Origin: Fictibacillus gelatini DSM 15865 | Lineage (GTDB): Bacteria; Bacillota; Bacilli; Bacillales; Fictibacillaceae | Assembly (NCBI RefSeq): GCF_000430745.1 | Contig: NZ_AUMP01000001.1 | Location: 124,001 to 188,000 of the forward strand | Direction: 5' to 3' | Length of the DNA stretch: 64,000 bases | Shown: in pieces, positions 9,301 through 18,749 of the stretch | Numbering within the stretch: the first letter of the stretch is position 1 | How the letters are laid out: each line of letters begins with the position of its first letter | The notes under the pieces: model-generated | What the model was told of the DNA's origin: nothing | Database searches by the model: none | The model's input: only the letters and a program-made list of their open reading frames with translations | Made by a program: the position numbers and the translations under genes

Positions 9301-9885
9301 CAGGATATCTTCAACCCGATTTAAATTATCCTGTGTCTCTTCAAGCTTTTGTTCGGCTTTTTGCTTTCGTATTTTATATTTTAAAACACCGGCTGCTTCC
9401 TCGAAAATTTTCCTCCGGTCCTCCGCTCTACTACTTAAAATTTCCTCTATCTTTCCCTGGCCGATAATGGAATACGCTTCCTTGCCGAGACCTGAATCCA
9501 TGAACAGTTCAACGATGTCTTTTAGACGGCATTGCTGTTTATTAATTAAATATTCACTTTCCCCCGACCGGTAAACCCGCCTTGTTACACTTACTTCATT
9601 ATAATCAATCGGCAGATGCTGATCCTCGTTATCTAACGTTAATGTTACCTCAGCTACATTTAACGGCTTTCGATGATCGCTTCCCGCAAATATAATGTCC
9701 TCCATCTTAGAGCCACGAAGCGATTTAGCAGATTGTTCGCCAAGGACCCATCTGACGGCATCCGATATATTGCTTTTTCCGCTTCCATTCGGTCCGACAA
9801 CAGCTGTCACACCGGGAACAAACTCTATATTGATTCGCTCTGCAAACGATTTAAATCCTACAACATCCAAACGTTTGAGGAACAT
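6313..9885 (-). CDS. smc: Chromosome segregation ATPase SMC
   Basis: A 1190-residue SMC protein, the core of the bacterial condensin that, with ScpA and ScpB, organises and helps separate chromosomes. Head parts: Walker A GPNGSGKSN (32-40) at the N-terminus, and the LSGGERAL signature plus Walker B region CILDEVEAALDD near the C-terminus. Two long coiled-coil arms flank the hinge (roughly residues 510-670, with the GGSMTGG turn at its end). Full length. Upstream a possible promoter overlaps that of the divergent UPF0435 gene. Confidence 0.98.
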   Translation of the reverse strand: MFLKRLDVVGFKSFAERINIEFVPGVTAVVGPNGSGKSNISDAVRWVLGEQSAKSLRGSKMEDIIFAGSDHRKPLNVAEVTLTLDNEDQHLPIDYNEVSVTRRVYRSGESEYLINKQQCRLKDIVELFMDSGLGKEAYSIIGQGKIEEILSSRAEDRRKIFEEAAGVLKYKIRKQKAEQKLEETQDNLNRVEDILHELEGQVEPLKIQASIAKDYLEKKEELKQIEVALIVHEIEELHERWEKQSIRLDELKDKENHLATEVKNEETFLEQIRTEIQTLDASIDQLQQSLLSVSEELEKFEGKREVLKERKKNYFQNKETLKQQINGLKKKKEELTSVLNTESAQLKKKTGLLKSLKDKLKKEEERLALIEMDLETELERLKGEYIERLNEQAAIKNEIRYLTDQQNQQQMKSSRLDREHEEYLQERKMVDQQKRELLGKIKEAEIEIEKRITAYNNVKKELGEKEREYERKQSDLYQAYKFIQQFQSKKEMLESMQDEYAGFFQGVKEVLKAKSTSLSGIEGAVAELITVPAHLEAAIETALGGAMQHIVVESEKDAMSAIAFLKKKRVGRATFLPLSVMKKKDFPEHQLKNLSTHREFIGIASNLISYSDRYASVVSNLLGNIIIAQSIEGANELAKMTNYRYRIVTIEGDVVAPGGSMTGGSVKQKSYSLLGRQRELESITEKLTAMEGQTRKLEESVKTLKEEINNLKEKLEQLREEGSNSRLYQQSLQSNLREIEIEEKNVNERLRLYDREKNSFHSEQTTIQERIKELEGKLVQITGNINELERNIEHLGEKKKIQATSKEEIHQATVSFKIKIAEVEQQVSNQKDNLERLNQELKEIDQELKESEEDYWLLEEEMDSSSSGEESLDSQIKEKRKEKQRALELITSKRQERKSLYEKVEEKECRLKESKRLLKQLSDGLREEEVTINRLDVELENRLARLREEYELSFEGAKEKFTLSVEANEARKKVKLIKLSIDELGTVNLGAIEEYERVAERYEFLKGQRDDLTEAKETLYHVIHEMDEEMKKRFEETFTNIRSHFSSIFKELFGGGRADLSLSDPDHLLTTGVDIFAQPPGKKLQHLALLSGGERALTAISLLFAILKVRPVPFCILDEVEAALDDANVSRYAAYLREFSKETQFIVVTHRKGTMEEADVLYGVTMQESGVSKLVSVRLEETKELVGNMN

Positions 9886-9984
9886 TCAATTATCCCCCTT
9901 TGACTTGCGGCATTAAACGAAAACATTTTCTTGTCTTATACCTTTATTTGCCGCACTTTTTTTCTTATGTATGTTAACTTGTTT

Positions 9985-10014
9985 ATTTTATCATAGATTT
10001 ACAAGACGTTTGAA
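9985..10014 (-). promoter_or_regulatory. Possible sigma-A promoter of smc-ftsY
   Basis: An extended -10 (TGA then TAAAAT, 9990-9985) with a weak -35 TTCAAA (10014-10009) at an 18-base spacer. It faces smc. A TATAAT sequence at 10017-10022 on the other strand faces the UPF0435 gene, so the two genes may be read from closely overlapping divergent promoters. Confidence 0.4.
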
Positions 10015-10058
10015 GGTATAATTGTAAGAACAAATGTGGCGAGAAAGGGTGTTACTTT

Positions 10059-10283
10059 TTGGATTTATCCACTAGAAGTTTAGAAAATATGGAATTTATG
10101 ATTGAACAAATGAAAAAGAAGCTTCAGCTTGTTAACTCCGGTATTATACAGGCAGTAGATTACAAATTAGAACAATATGATGAAATTAAAGAATTATACG
10201 ATGTCGTCATGAAAATGCCAGGCTTTACTGTAAGAGATTTAGAAGGAATCGTTGAGGAGCTTGGCTCACTAAAAGCAAAATAA
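10059..10283 (+). CDS. UPF0435 (DUF1128) family protein, YfkK-like
   Basis: A 74-residue helical protein starting at a UUG codon (MDLSTRSLEN...), preceded by AAAGGGTG at suitable spacing. It matches the UPF0435 family by memory of B. subtilis YfkK: same length, same opening MDLS, same YxxxKELYDxVMK core and ending EELGSLKAK. The function of the family is unknown. It is unusual in place: it lies on the plus strand between smc and rnc, genes that are adjacent in B. subtilis, and ends in a terminator shared with rnc. No membrane segment or cysteines. Confidence 0.85.
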   Translation: MDLSTRSLENMEFMIEQMKKKLQLVNSGIIQAVDYKLEQYDEIKELYDVVMKMPGFTVRDLEGIVEELGSLKAK

Positions 10284-10302
10284 GATTCTTGAAGATAATG
10301 AA

Positions 10303-10327
10303 AACACCCATTGCGGGTGTTTTTATT
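10303..10327. terminator. Bidirectional terminator between the UPF0435 gene and rnc
   Basis: Stem ACACCC/GGGTGT with an ATTGC loop, followed by TTTTTATT on plus and by TTTTCATT on minus. It lies between two convergent genes and can serve both; its right arm touches the rnc stop codon. Confidence 0.85.
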
Positions 10328-11105
10328 GTTGATTGATTTTTTGAATGGCTTCTTGAGCCGCATGCTGTTCCGCTTCTTTCTTCGAACGTCCAAAACCAAT
10401 GCCAAACGTTTCATTGTTAAGACGCACCTCTGAAACAAATTCCCGATTATGCGCGGGACCTTTCTCTTGAACGATTTTATAATCGATCGTTCCTATGCCT
10501 TCACGTTGAACATATTCTTGCAGTTGACTTTTAAAATCCATCACATGAGAAAAAGCACCTTCGTTTATTTTAGGAACAACATGTTGATCCAAAAATTCGA
10601 TGACTTTATCAATTCCCTGGTCCAAATACAAAGCACCGATAAACGCTTCAAAAACATCAGCAAGCAGCGCCGGCCTTGTTCTCCCGCCAGTATGTTCTTC
10701 TCCCTTGCCTAACAGAACATACTCGCCAAAATGAAGATCGTTTGCGAACTTAACAAGTGACGGTTCACAAACAATCGCCGCGCGAAGCTTCGTTAATTCC
10801 CCTTCGCTCATTGTTGGGAATTTCGTATAAAGGTATTGGGAAATCGTTAATTCCAAAACAGCATCTCCCAAAAATTCAAGGCGCTCATTGTCTTCGTGAG
10901 GACGTCCCCGATGCTCATTCACATATGATGAATGGGTAAATGCCTGAACGAGCAAGTTCACATTATTAAATGTAATATTGATGCGCTCTTGCACAGGTTC
11001 AACCTTTTGTTTTCTTGCCCGGTCATCCATTGTTTTGCGAATATGGTGCTTATATCGGTTTTTCGTATGTTTTTTAATTGACGGTTGTTTTTTTGAATTG
11101 GTCAT
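10323..11105 (-). CDS. rnc: Ribonuclease III
   Basis: A double-strand-specific endoribonuclease that processes rRNA precursors and other structured RNAs, 260 residues with the start used here. The catalytic signature [14 protein letters not shown] is present, followed by a C-terminal double-stranded RNA-binding domain ending in [19 protein letters not shown] longer frame begins five codons earlier at 11120, but GGGAGGAAATT, an excellent ribosome site, lies between that ATG and the ATG at 11105, so 11105 is the likely start. It follows acpP, from which a strong terminator separates it. Confidence 0.96.
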   Translation of the reverse strand: MTNSKKQPSIKKHTKNRYKHHIRKTMDDRARKQKVEPVQERINITFNNVNLLVQAFTHSSYVNEHRGRPHEDNERLEFLGDAVLELTISQYLYTKFPTMSEGELTKLRAAIVCEPSLVKFANDLHFGEYVLLGKGEEHTGGRTRPALLADVFEAFIGALYLDQGIDKVIEFLDQHVVPKINEGAFSHVMDFKSQLQEYVQREGIGTIDYKIVQEKGPAHNREFVSEVRLNNETFGIGFGRSKKEAEQHAAQEAIQKINQQ

Positions 11106-11150
11106 AATTTCCTCCCGCATAAAAACGGCCTGTAAAAAGCCTTAAGGAAA

Positions 11151-11183
11151 TAAAGTCCCGTAACGAATTACGGGACTTTTTGA
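11151..11183 (-). terminator. Terminator between acpP and rnc
   Basis: A 12-bp stem AAAGTCCCGTAA with its complement closes on a TTCG loop on the minus strand and is followed by TTTATTTCC. It is symmetrical enough to act in either direction, and marks the end of the fapR-plsX-fabD-fabG-acpP transcript. Confidence 0.85.
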
Positions 11184-11190
11184 TCTAAAC

Positions 11191-11427
11191 TTATTTGTTG
11201 TGGCTGTTTATGTAATTTACAACATCACCAACTGTTGTAATTTTTTCAGCATCCTCATCGGAAATTTCCATATCAAATTCGTCTTCTAATTCCATAACAA
11301 GTTCCACAACATCTAAAGAATCCGCACCAAGATCTTCTTTAAAAGAAGCTTCAGGCTTCACTTCTGAAGCGTCAACACCAAGACGGTCAACGACAATCTT
11401 TGAAACTCTTTCTAAAACGTCTGCCAT
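11191..11427 (-). CDS. acpP: Acyl carrier protein
   Basis: A 78-residue acidic protein that carries growing fatty acyl chains on a 4'-phosphopantetheine arm. The attachment serine is in [11 protein letters not shown] (S37). The start is the ATG at 11427: a GTG three codons upstream is itself part of the ribosome site AAAGGAGGTG, so it cannot be the start. Last gene of the FapR-regulated lipid operon, followed by a strong terminator. Confidence 0.97.
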   Translation of the reverse strand: MADVLERVSKIVVDRLGVDASEVKPEASFKEDLGADSLDVVELVMELEDEFDMEISDEDAEKITTVGDVVNYINSHNK

Positions 11428-11504
11428 GCTTGTCACCTCCTTTCAATAGTATATGTTATTTTTCATAAAAAAACTAGGAAAAATTGCTCTAGCCATCTTG
11501 CTAG

Positions 11505-12245
11505 TTACATTACCATTCCACCGTCAACATGGATCGTTTGCCCTGTAATATAACCGCTGTTGTCTGATGCTAGAAAAACGACAAGCGCGGCGATATCGTC
11601 CGGCTGGCCGAAACGGGCAAGCGGAATCGTCTTTAACATTTCAGATTTAACTGTTTCTTCAAGAACATGTGTCATATCGGTTTCGATAAACCCCGGGGCA
11701 ATGCTATTCACCGTAATGTTTCGGCTTGCCAGCTCTTTTGCAGCCGTCTTCGTCAGGCCAATGACCCCGGCTTTGGCCGCCACATAATTGGCCTGTCCTG
11801 GATTGCCAGCCACACCGACGATGGAAGCAATGTTGATAATTCTGCCGCTTCGCTGTTTCATCATTTGGCGGGACACTGCTTTCGTACAAAGGAATACGCC
11901 TTTTAAGTTTGTATTGATTACGGCGTCCCATTCTTCTTCCTTCATCCGCATAAGCAAATTATCGCGGGTAATTCCTGCGTTATTTACAAGAATATCGAGT
12001 GAACCGAATTCGTCAATCACTTGTTTGATCATACTATTCACTGATTCGCTATTCGAAACATCGGCCTGGATGGCAATAGCCTCCCCGCCATGCGCGCGAA
12101 TTTCATCGACCACTTCATTTGCCTTTGCTTCACTGCCCGAATAATTTACCGCAATTTTCGCACCTGCTTTCGCAAGGTGGAGCGCGATGGAACGGCCGAT
12201 GCCGCGAGATGCTCCGGTAACAAGTGCCGTCTTTCCATTTAACAT
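11505..12245 (-). CDS. fabG: 3-oxoacyl-[acyl-carrier-protein] reductase
   Basis: A 246-residue short-chain dehydrogenase that reduces beta-ketoacyl-ACP with NADPH in each cycle of fatty acid elongation. Cofactor loop TGASRGIG (10-17), NNAG motif, catalytic YVAAK with the upstream Ser in NIASIVG, and the FabG-type C-terminus [12 protein letters not shown]. Starts 4 bases after fabD and is part of the fapR-plsX-fabD-fabG-acpP operon. Confidence 0.97.
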   Translation of the reverse strand: MLNGKTALVTGASRGIGRSIALHLAKAGAKIAVNYSGSEAKANEVVDEIRAHGGEAIAIQADVSNSESVNSMIKQVIDEFGSLDILVNNAGITRDNLLMRMKEEEWDAVINTNLKGVFLCTKAVSRQMMKQRSGRIINIASIVGVAGNPGQANYVAAKAGVIGLTKTAAKELASRNITVNSIAPGFIETDMTHVLEETVKSEMLKTIPLARFGQPDDIAALVVFLASDNSGYITGQTIHVDGGMVM

Positions 12246-12249
12246 ATGT

Positions 12250-13188
12250 TTATTCTCCCTTCAACTTTTTAACAGCCGCTTCAAGTGTCGCATGATCGCC
12301 AATCGGAATTGTAATGGCGCGGCGGTGCACTTTTTTCACAAGTCCTGACAATACTTTGCCCGGACCAATTTCAATAAATGTATCAACACCTAAATCAAGC
12401 AATTCTTGAACGGTCTCTTCCCAGCGAACCGGAGAAAAGATTTGCTCGACGAGTTTTTCTTCAATTTCACTTGCTGCCGTTACTGATTTTGCTGTCACGT
12501 TCGCGATAACAGGGATATTCGCGTCACGAATTTCAATTTCTTTAAGCACATTATGCATCTTTTCGGCAGCCGGCTTCATTAATGAAGAATGGAAAGGCCC
12601 ACTCACTTGAAGCGGAATAACTTTCGCCCCCTCTTCCTTTGCTCGTCCGGAGGCAATTTGTACGCCTTCTGCTGTTCCTGAGATGACAATCTGACCCGGA
12701 CAATTTAAGTTGGCAATTTGAACAACCGTTCCATTTCCCGAAACGTCATCGGTGATCGCTTTAAGCGCTGCTTGATCCATGCCAAGAACTGCTGCCATTG
12801 TGCCAACTCCTGCGGGTACAGCTTCTTCCATAAAAAGGCCACGCTGTCTAACAGCATATACCGCATCCTCGAACGAAAGGCTGCCGCTCGCAACAAGGGC
12901 CGAATATTCTCCAAGACTATGTCCGGCAGTGAAATCCGCTTGAATCCCATATTGTTTAAGTACTTCTAAAATAGCAATACTTGTTGTTAAAAGGGCAGGC
13001 TGCGTATTTTCAGTTAATTTTAATGTTTCATCAGGCCCATTAAAAATTATGGACGATAGCGAAAAACCTAACCTTGCATCCGCCGCATCAAAAATCTTTT
13101 TCGCCTCACTAAAAGATTCATAAAGGTCTAATCCCATACCGACAGTCTGCGAACCCTGTCCTGGAAAAAGAAAAGCAATTTTACCCAT
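12250..13188 (-). CDS. fabD: Malonyl-CoA:ACP transacylase
   Basis: A 312-residue acyltransferase that loads malonyl groups onto ACP for fatty acid synthesis. Nucleophile serine in GHSLGE (S91), oxyanion loop FPGQGSQ near the N-terminus and catalytic histidine in GPFHSSLM. Its ATG overlaps the plsX stop (TAATG), indicating coupled translation. Confidence 0.97.
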   Translation of the reverse strand: MGKIAFLFPGQGSQTVGMGLDLYESFSEAKKIFDAADARLGFSLSSIIFNGPDETLKLTENTQPALLTTSIAILEVLKQYGIQADFTAGHSLGEYSALVASGSLSFEDAVYAVRQRGLFMEEAVPAGVGTMAAVLGMDQAALKAITDDVSGNGTVVQIANLNCPGQIVISGTAEGVQIASGRAKEEGAKVIPLQVSGPFHSSLMKPAAEKMHNVLKEIEIRDANIPVIANVTAKSVTAASEIEEKLVEQIFSPVRWEETVQELLDLGVDTFIEIGPGKVLSGLVKKVHRRAITIPIGDHATLEAAVKKLKGE

Positions 13189-14198
13189 TATTGTTCCTCC
13201 TGGCTTTCTTTTAGTTTCAATTCTTGCATTTTTTCCGTAATGATCGGCACGACATTTTTCTCGACCATTGCTTTTGTTTGGCGGATCGTATGAAAAATTG
13301 CATTTTCGTCAGCCGAACCATGCGCCTTAATAACCGGGGCTGCCAGACCGAAAAGAAGTGCCCCGCCATACTCGGAATAATCCATAACTTCTTTGATCGC
13401 TTTAAAGCGTGGCTTTAAAAGAAGCGCAGCAAATTTGCTTAAAGCATTCGATGTCAATTCTCTTTTCAATACATTCATGACCATCATCGCTGTGCCTTCC
13501 ATTGCTTTCAACGTAAGGTTTCCGGCAAACCCGTCACAGACAACGACATCACAAACACCATTGGTTAAATCTCTCGCTTCAACATTACCGATAAAAGAAA
13601 TGGGGGCCTCTTTCAAAAGTGGAAAAGTAGCCTTGCATAATGCATTTCCCTTTTCATTTTCCGTGCCGACATTCAGCAAACCAACTTTCGGATTTTCGAT
13701 TCCCCGAACTTGTTCTGCATAAGTTGAACCCATGATCGCATACTGCAGCAGGTGTTCAGGCTTAGCATCCATATTCGCTCCGGCATCGAGCAGCAAAAAT
13801 CCTCTGCCGTCGATCGTCGGCAACGTTGGAGAAAGAGCCGGGCGATCGACTCCTTTTATTCTCCCTACAACAAACAAGCCGGCAGCCATTAACGCTCCCG
13901 TATTTCCGGCCGAAATGCAGGCATCGGCACGTTGTTCTTTCACTTCTTTCGCGCTAAGTATCATTGATGAATTTTTCTTTTGGCGAACAGCACGCACCGG
14001 TTCATCATCGCTATTGATTTTTTCATCCGTATGGATAATGTCAATATTTTGAGGGCTTGTTAAATGCCTTTTAATATCAGGTTCGCTCCCGATCAACGTA
14101 AATTTCAGATCGGAAAATTCGCGAACAGCTTTCATTACTCCTTTTATAATGACCTCTGGTGCGTGATCTCCACCCATGGCGTCAATTGCAATTCTCAT
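13188..14198 (-). CDS. plsX: Phosphate acyltransferase PlsX
   Basis: A 336-residue enzyme converting acyl-ACP to acyl-phosphate, the acyl donor for PlsY in phosphatidic acid synthesis. It begins [15 protein letters not shown], the family hallmark, and contains [10 protein letters not shown] and [12 protein letters not shown]. It starts immediately after the fapR stop and overlaps fabD, so it is inside the FapR operon. Confidence 0.97.
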   Translation of the reverse strand: MRIAIDAMGGDHAPEVIIKGVMKAVREFSDLKFTLIGSEPDIKRHLTSPQNIDIIHTDEKINSDDEPVRAVRQKKNSSMILSAKEVKEQRADACISAGNTGALMAAGLFVVGRIKGVDRPALSPTLPTIDGRGFLLLDAGANMDAKPEHLLQYAIMGSTYAEQVRGIENPKVGLLNVGTENEKGNALCKATFPLLKEAPISFIGNVEARDLTNGVCDVVVCDGFAGNLTLKAMEGTAMMVMNVLKRELTSNALSKFAALLLKPRFKAIKEVMDYSEYGGALLFGLAAPVIKAHGSADENAIFHTIRQTKAMVEKNVVPIITEKMQELKLKESQEEQ

Positions 14199-14774
14199 TT
14201 ATGTATTTCCTTCCTTTGCATCATTTGTGGAGCGGAACATGATAAATTCGCCGGAAAATACTGGCTCTTGATCCACATAACTGGTGACTTCTACGGTTGT
14301 CCTGTCTTCTTCGATTTTCAGCACTCTCGCTTTTGCAACAACCCGTTCACCTTCCATGACTTGTCTCATAAAACGAATATTTGCTTTCGCAGTTAAGGCT
14401 AACTGATCATTAATAATGGCAACGGCAAGTGAATTGGCCTGAGCAAATAGGTGATGGCCACGTGCAATCTTATTTCGGGAAAACACGTGCTCTTGTTTTA
14501 TATCAAGAATCGATATGGCTGTTTCATCCAATTGGAGATCGATAATTTCTCCGATCACTTCTTCGATCGAGAGCGCCTTTACTTCATCCAATTGTTTTTG
14601 CGCAACATGTTTGATCCGTTCTCTTAATTCAGGAATCGATAGTTCAAGCCTGTCCAGCCGTATCGTTTGTACACTTACCCCGAATTTTTCTGCCAAATCT
14701 TCGTCTGTAATAAACGGAGTGTCCTTTATCGTCGTTTTTAATAATGCTTGTCTTTCCTTTTTGCTTCGTCTCAT
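14199..14774 (-). CDS. fapR: FapR, malonyl-CoA-responsive repressor of lipid synthesis genes
   Basis: A 191-residue repressor with an N-terminal helix-turn-helix ([18 protein letters not shown], about 26-43) and a C-terminal hot-dog effector domain. In B. subtilis malonyl-CoA binding releases it from DNA. A longer frame begins at 14858, but that point is upstream of the promoter and FapR box, and the family begins MRR(S/N)K, so the ATG at 14774 is chosen. Its own operator-promoter lies just upstream (14809-14858), so it is autoregulated and heads plsX-fabD-fabG-acpP. Confidence 0.96.
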   Translation of the reverse strand: MRRSKKERQALLKTTIKDTPFITDEDLAEKFGVSVQTIRLDRLELSIPELRERIKHVAQKQLDEVKALSIEEVIGEIIDLQLDETAISILDIKQEHVFSRNKIARGHHLFAQANSLAVAIINDQLALTAKANIRFMRQVMEGERVVAKARVLKIEEDRTTVEVTSYVDQEPVFSGEFIMFRSTNDAKEGNT

Positions 14775-14808
14775 AATTACACCGTCCGAAAAATCTACTA
14801 TAGAGCAT

Positions 14809-14825
14809 TTAGGAGCAGGTACTAA
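14809..14825 (-). promoter_or_regulatory. FapR operator
   Basis: A 17-base imperfect palindrome, TTAGTACCTGCTCCTAA read on minus, agrees with the known FapR box (TTAGTA...CTAA ends). It lies immediately downstream of the -10, over the predicted start of transcription, the position from which a repressor blocks initiation. Confidence 0.85.
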
Positions 14826-14829
14826 TAGT

Positions 14830-14858
14830 AGTATATAATAGCAGTTCTTATTATTCAA
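14830..14858 (-). promoter_or_regulatory. Sigma-A promoter of the fapR operon
   Basis: The -35 is TTGAAT (14858-14853), the -10 is TATACT (14835-14830), and the spacer is exactly 17 bases. It begins 11 bases after the recG stop, so the lipid operon is initiated here rather than depending on recG. Confidence 0.85.
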
Positions 14859-14869
14859 GAATGTCTTCT

Positions 14870-16912
14870 TTAATCAAGGCGCTCTCTATTTAATATTCCT
14901 TCTTTCTCCATATACTCTCTTAACGGCTTATATTCGGGCTCTATCCAAAAGCGCTCTGAATGTATGAGTTTTGCAGCATCTTGTCTCGCTACTTCAAGAA
15001 CTCTGTAATCATGAACGATGTCCGCCATTTTAAAATCCGGAAGACCGCTTTGTTTATGGCCAAAAAAATCTCCCGGCCCGCGCAGCTCAAGATCTTTTTC
15101 CGAAAGGGCAAAGCCGTCATTTGTTTCAGTCATGATCCTCATCCTTTCTTTCCCCTCATCGGACTTTGGATCGGCAATTAAAAAGCAATACGATTGGTCT
15201 CTTCCACGACCTACCCTTCCACGAAGCTGATGAAGCTGCGAAAGGCCGAATCGTTCGGCATCATAAATGACCATAACTGTCGCATTGGGAACATTTACCC
15301 CGACTTCCACTACGGTGGTTGAAACAAGAATTTGACATTGGTTTTCAGCAAACTTTTTCATTACTTCTTCTTTTTCTGATGGATGAAGGCGGCCATGCAT
15401 TAACCCGATTTGGTATGATGTGAAATATTGGCTAAGTTGAAAGTGGACATCAATTGCATTTTGCACATCAAGTTTTTCCGATTCTTCAATAAGAGGACAG
15501 ATCACATACGCCTGCCTTCCTTTTTTCAGCTCTTTTTCCACAAACGCGAGCACCCGGTCTAAGCTTGTATGCTTCGTCCAATAGGTTTCAATCGTTTTTC
15601 TTCCAGCAGGCATTTCATCAATCGTTGAGACATCCATATCGCCAAATACAGAAATCGCAAGCGTTCTTGGAATTGGCGTGGCGGTCATAAACAAGACGTC
15701 AGGATCAAGGCCTTTTTCTCTTAAAATCCTCCGCTGGCCAACGCCAAAACGGTGCTGTTCATCTGTAATGACGAGTCCGAGCCGCTTAAATTCGACCTCC
15801 TCTTGGATTAACGCATGTGTTCCAACCAATATATCGATTTTGCCATCTGCAAGCTGATCTAAAATTTCGGCTCGTCTTTTGCCTTTAATTGAGCTTGTTA
15901 ACAATTCTACGGTAATATCATGCCTGGACAAAAGATCGACAAGCGACTGGTAATGCTGTTCGGCCAATATTTCAGTTGGTACCATTAAAGCCCCCTGAAA
16001 ATGGCTGTTTGCTGCAGCAAATAAACAAATAGCAGCAACTACCGTTTTTCCTGAACCAACATCACCTTGAAGGAGCCGATTCATTCGATAGCTCGATTTG
16101 AGGTCGCGCAATATTTCATCTGTGACCCTTTTTTGCGCCTTTGTCAATGGAAAAGGGAGAGATGAAATAAATTCATCCACATTTTCTTTAGAAAAAAGCT
16201 TTGCTTCTCCCTTTGATTGCTCTCGATTGACTTTTCTAAACGCTTGCATCTTTAATTGGAACAAAAGTAATTCCTCATAAACCATTCTTCTTCTTGCCTG
16301 TTTTAAGATCGTATAATTTTTAGGAAAATGCAGCCAATATAAAGCCCTATTTCTTGGAAGAAGCCGGTATGACTCCAGAAGTTCAGGCGGGAGTAATTCT
16401 TCAATATCCCGGCCAAACTGGACGAAACCTTGCTTGATCATTCTCCGTAAGCTCTTCATATGAATCGTTCCTTTAACCGAATAAACCGGATCGATGCTTT
16501 CGTCCTGTGGCTGGACGCCGAACTTAACGTCGCTTGCGGTTAGCGTCATCCGATGTATATCCCATTTTCCCGTTACGGTAATCGTCGCTCCGGGGGATAA
16601 TTGTTTTTTCAAATAGGCACGGTTAAAAAATACGACGGTAATCAAATATCGCCCAACAAGCACTTTAACACTTAATTTTGATTTTTTCCTTGAGTAAAAG
16701 GCTAGAGAAGGCTCGCTATGAACCTTCCCTTCTAACGTAGCCTTTTCTTCATGCTTAACATCTCGTAAATCTTTTAACTGATGGTCTTCATAGCGGTATG
16801 GTAAATATTCAAGCAAATCCTTGACGGTGGATACTCCTAGTAGTTTCAAATCTTCCGCCTTGCTTTCTCCGATTCCCTGGATGCTTGTTACCGGCAATTG
16901 ATCGATACTCAC
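14870..16912 (-). CDS. recG: ATP-dependent DNA helicase RecG
   Basis: A helicase that remodels stalled replication forks and Holliday junctions. It has an N-terminal wedge/OB region, then Walker A GDVGSGKT, Walker [16 protein letters not shown] and motif [11 protein letters not shown]. The frame is open back to 17062, overlapping fakA, but the first 50 residues have no family resemblance. A GTG at 16912 gives 680 residues, close to the 682 of B. subtilis RecG, with GGGAGG upstream at a somewhat long spacing. The start is therefore probable, not certain. The sdaAB-sdaAA genes found upstream in B. subtilis are missing. Confidence 0.92.
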   Translation of the reverse strand: MSIDQLPVTSIQGIGESKAEDLKLLGVSTVKDLLEYLPYRYEDHQLKDLRDVKHEEKATLEGKVHSEPSLAFYSRKKSKLSVKVLVGRYLITVVFFNRAYLKKQLSPGATITVTGKWDIHRMTLTASDVKFGVQPQDESIDPVYSVKGTIHMKSLRRMIKQGFVQFGRDIEELLPPELLESYRLLPRNRALYWLHFPKNYTILKQARRRMVYEELLLFQLKMQAFRKVNREQSKGEAKLFSKENVDEFISSLPFPLTKAQKRVTDEILRDLKSSYRMNRLLQGDVGSGKTVVAAICLFAAANSHFQGALMVPTEILAEQHYQSLVDLLSRHDITVELLTSSIKGKRRAEILDQLADGKIDILVGTHALIQEEVEFKRLGLVITDEQHRFGVGQRRILREKGLDPDVLFMTATPIPRTLAISVFGDMDVSTIDEMPAGRKTIETYWTKHTSLDRVLAFVEKELKKGRQAYVICPLIEESEKLDVQNAIDVHFQLSQYFTSYQIGLMHGRLHPSEKEEVMKKFAENQCQILVSTTVVEVGVNVPNATVMVIYDAERFGLSQLHQLRGRVGRGRDQSYCFLIADPKSDEGKERMRIMTETNDGFALSEKDLELRGPGDFFGHKQSGLPDFKMADIVHDYRVLEVARQDAAKLIHSERFWIEPEYKPLREYMEKEGILNRERLD

Positions 16913-17054
16913 TGTTGGTGTATAAACCTCCCTGAAACGTCGGCATTCGCTAGTTGGATATGGCGAAAAAACCTGGTTTTCTATTGCTCTGAATAAATTA
17001 AAAATATTCCCCCCCATACTGTAACATATCAGCAAGAGAGAGAATATAGTTTGT

Positions 17055-18728
17055 TTATTCAACTGAAATAATATAATCGTAAATCGGCTGCTTTCCTGAA
17101 TGGACTTCCACTTCCAAATCCGGGAACTGTTCTTCTATAAACGATACGAGCTGATCCGTCTGTTCTTCGGTTGCATCTTCCCCTGCAAAAATGGATACAA
17201 TTTCCGAATCGTCATCAATCATCTGCTTTACTAATTCGATTGCCGCTTTATGTTTTTCTTCTTTTGATGCAATGATTTTGCCGTCTTGAATTCCCATATA
17301 ATCGCCTTTTTTTATTTCGACGCCTTCTATAGAAGTGTCCCTTACGGCAACCGTGACTTGCCCTGTTTTAACCTCATGTATAGCATTTGCCATTTTGCTT
17401 TGATTGGCGGCAGTATTATCTGACGGATTGAAAGCGAGCAATGCCGCAATTCCCTGAGGTATCGTTTTCGTCGGGATGATCACAACTTCCTCATCAACTA
17501 CGCTCGCCGCTTGTTCTGCAGCCATAATGATATTGCTATTATTCGGCAAGACAAATACGGTTTTTGCATGTGTACCGCTAATTGCACGTGCAATGTCTTC
17601 CGTGCTCGGATTCATCGTTTGTCCACCTTCTAATACGCTACTTGCCCCGAGTGATTGAAACAAATCTCGTATCCCGCTCCCCATCGCAACTGTAACGATC
17701 CCATACGCTTTCTTTTCTTGCTTGAATGTCGGATCATTCGAACGTTCAGCCGATTCTTGGCCAACGATTGCGCTATGCTGCTCTCTCATATTTTCAATTT
17801 TAAGGTTAATAAGGCTACCATAACGTTGTCCAATGTTTAGCATATCGCCCGGTTTTTCAGTATGAATATGCACTTTTACTAATTCATCATCGCTAACGAC
17901 AAGTAGAGAATCACCGTGTCTGCTTAATTCATTCCGGAAACGTTCTTCGCTAAACGATAATTTGTTTGCTTTATTTTTATCGAGCTTTACCATAAACTCT
18001 GTACAATAGCCGTACTGAATATCTTCGGTCTTCATATGTAACTGTGCTTTATGATGCATGCTATTAACCATTTCTTGCATCGATGGAGCGCTATCTGAAA
18101 CAGCCGGTTCTTTACCTTCCAGTGCGTTTAGAAATCCTTCATAAACAGCTACAAGGCCCTGGCCCCCTGAATCAACAACTCCGACTTCCTTTAAAACAGG
18201 CAGCAAGTCGGGTGTCCGATTTAACGATCTTTTGGCTTCTTGAACAATTTCAGACATAACGAGATGAATGTCGTCCGTTTTTTTAGCCATTTTTACGGCA
18301 TGTCTCGCAGCATCTTTCGCAACCGTAAGAATGGTCCCTTCAATAGGCTTCATTACCGCTTTATAAGCCGTCTCTACTCCGTTTTCAAACGCTCTTGCAA
18401 ATTCGACCGAGAGAAGAGTTTTTTTGCCTTCAACCGCTTTTGCAAAACCACGAAATAGCTGGGATAAAATGACTCCAGAATTTCCACGCGCCCCCATTAA
18501 TAGCCCGCGGGAGAAAGCGTTTGCGATAATACCGATCTCAGACGATGGATTGTTTTCAACTTCCTTACTTCCAGCCACAATCGTCAAACTCATATTCGTG
18601 CCGGTATCACCGTCTGGAACCGGAAAGACGTTAAGCGCGTCAATCATCGCCCGATTTTTCGCTAAATTTGCTGCTCCCTGTTGAACCATAACGCTAAACT
18701 TTTTTCCGTCTAAAACCTTTAAAGACAC
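17055..18728 (-). CDS. fakA: Fatty acid kinase FakA (YloV), DhaL/DegV-related
   Basis: A 557-residue protein of the YloV/FakA family. The N-terminal DhaL-like domain has the ATP-magnesium motif FPVPDGDTGTNMSL (about 31-44) and SGVILSQ; a middle domain and a C-terminal DAK-phosphatase-like domain follow. In Staphylococcus aureus FakA phosphorylates fatty acids presented by FakB, feeding acyl-phosphate to PlsY, which fits its place next to the plsX operon. The partner yloU is immediately upstream, a widely conserved pair. Confidence 0.93.
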   Translation of the reverse strand: MSLKVLDGKKFSVMVQQGAANLAKNRAMIDALNVFPVPDGDTGTNMSLTIVAGSKEVENNPSSEIGIIANAFSRGLLMGARGNSGVILSQLFRGFAKAVEGKKTLLSVEFARAFENGVETAYKAVMKPIEGTILTVAKDAARHAVKMAKKTDDIHLVMSEIVQEAKRSLNRTPDLLPVLKEVGVVDSGGQGLVAVYEGFLNALEGKEPAVSDSAPSMQEMVNSMHHKAQLHMKTEDIQYGYCTEFMVKLDKNKANKLSFSEERFRNELSRHGDSLLVVSDDELVKVHIHTEKPGDMLNIGQRYGSLINLKIENMREQHSAIVGQESAERSNDPTFKQEKKAYGIVTVAMGSGIRDLFQSLGASSVLEGGQTMNPSTEDIARAISGTHAKTVFVLPNNSNIIMAAEQAASVVDEEVVIIPTKTIPQGIAALLAFNPSDNTAANQSKMANAIHEVKTGQVTVAVRDTSIEGVEIKKGDYMGIQDGKIIASKEEKHKAAIELVKQMIDDDSEIVSIFAGEDATEEQTDQLVSFIEEQFPDLEVEVHSGKQPIYDYIISVE

Positions 18729-18749
18729 TAAAGCTTCCTCCTAACGTAA

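Noticed and set aside
9018-9467. A 149-codon open frame on plus inside smc
   Set aside because: It is the complement of coiled-coil codons; such long antisense frames are common in Lys/Glu-rich genes.
16913-17062. recG starting at 17062 inside fakA
   Set aside because: The extra 50 residues do not resemble RecG, and the GTG at 16912 gives the family length.
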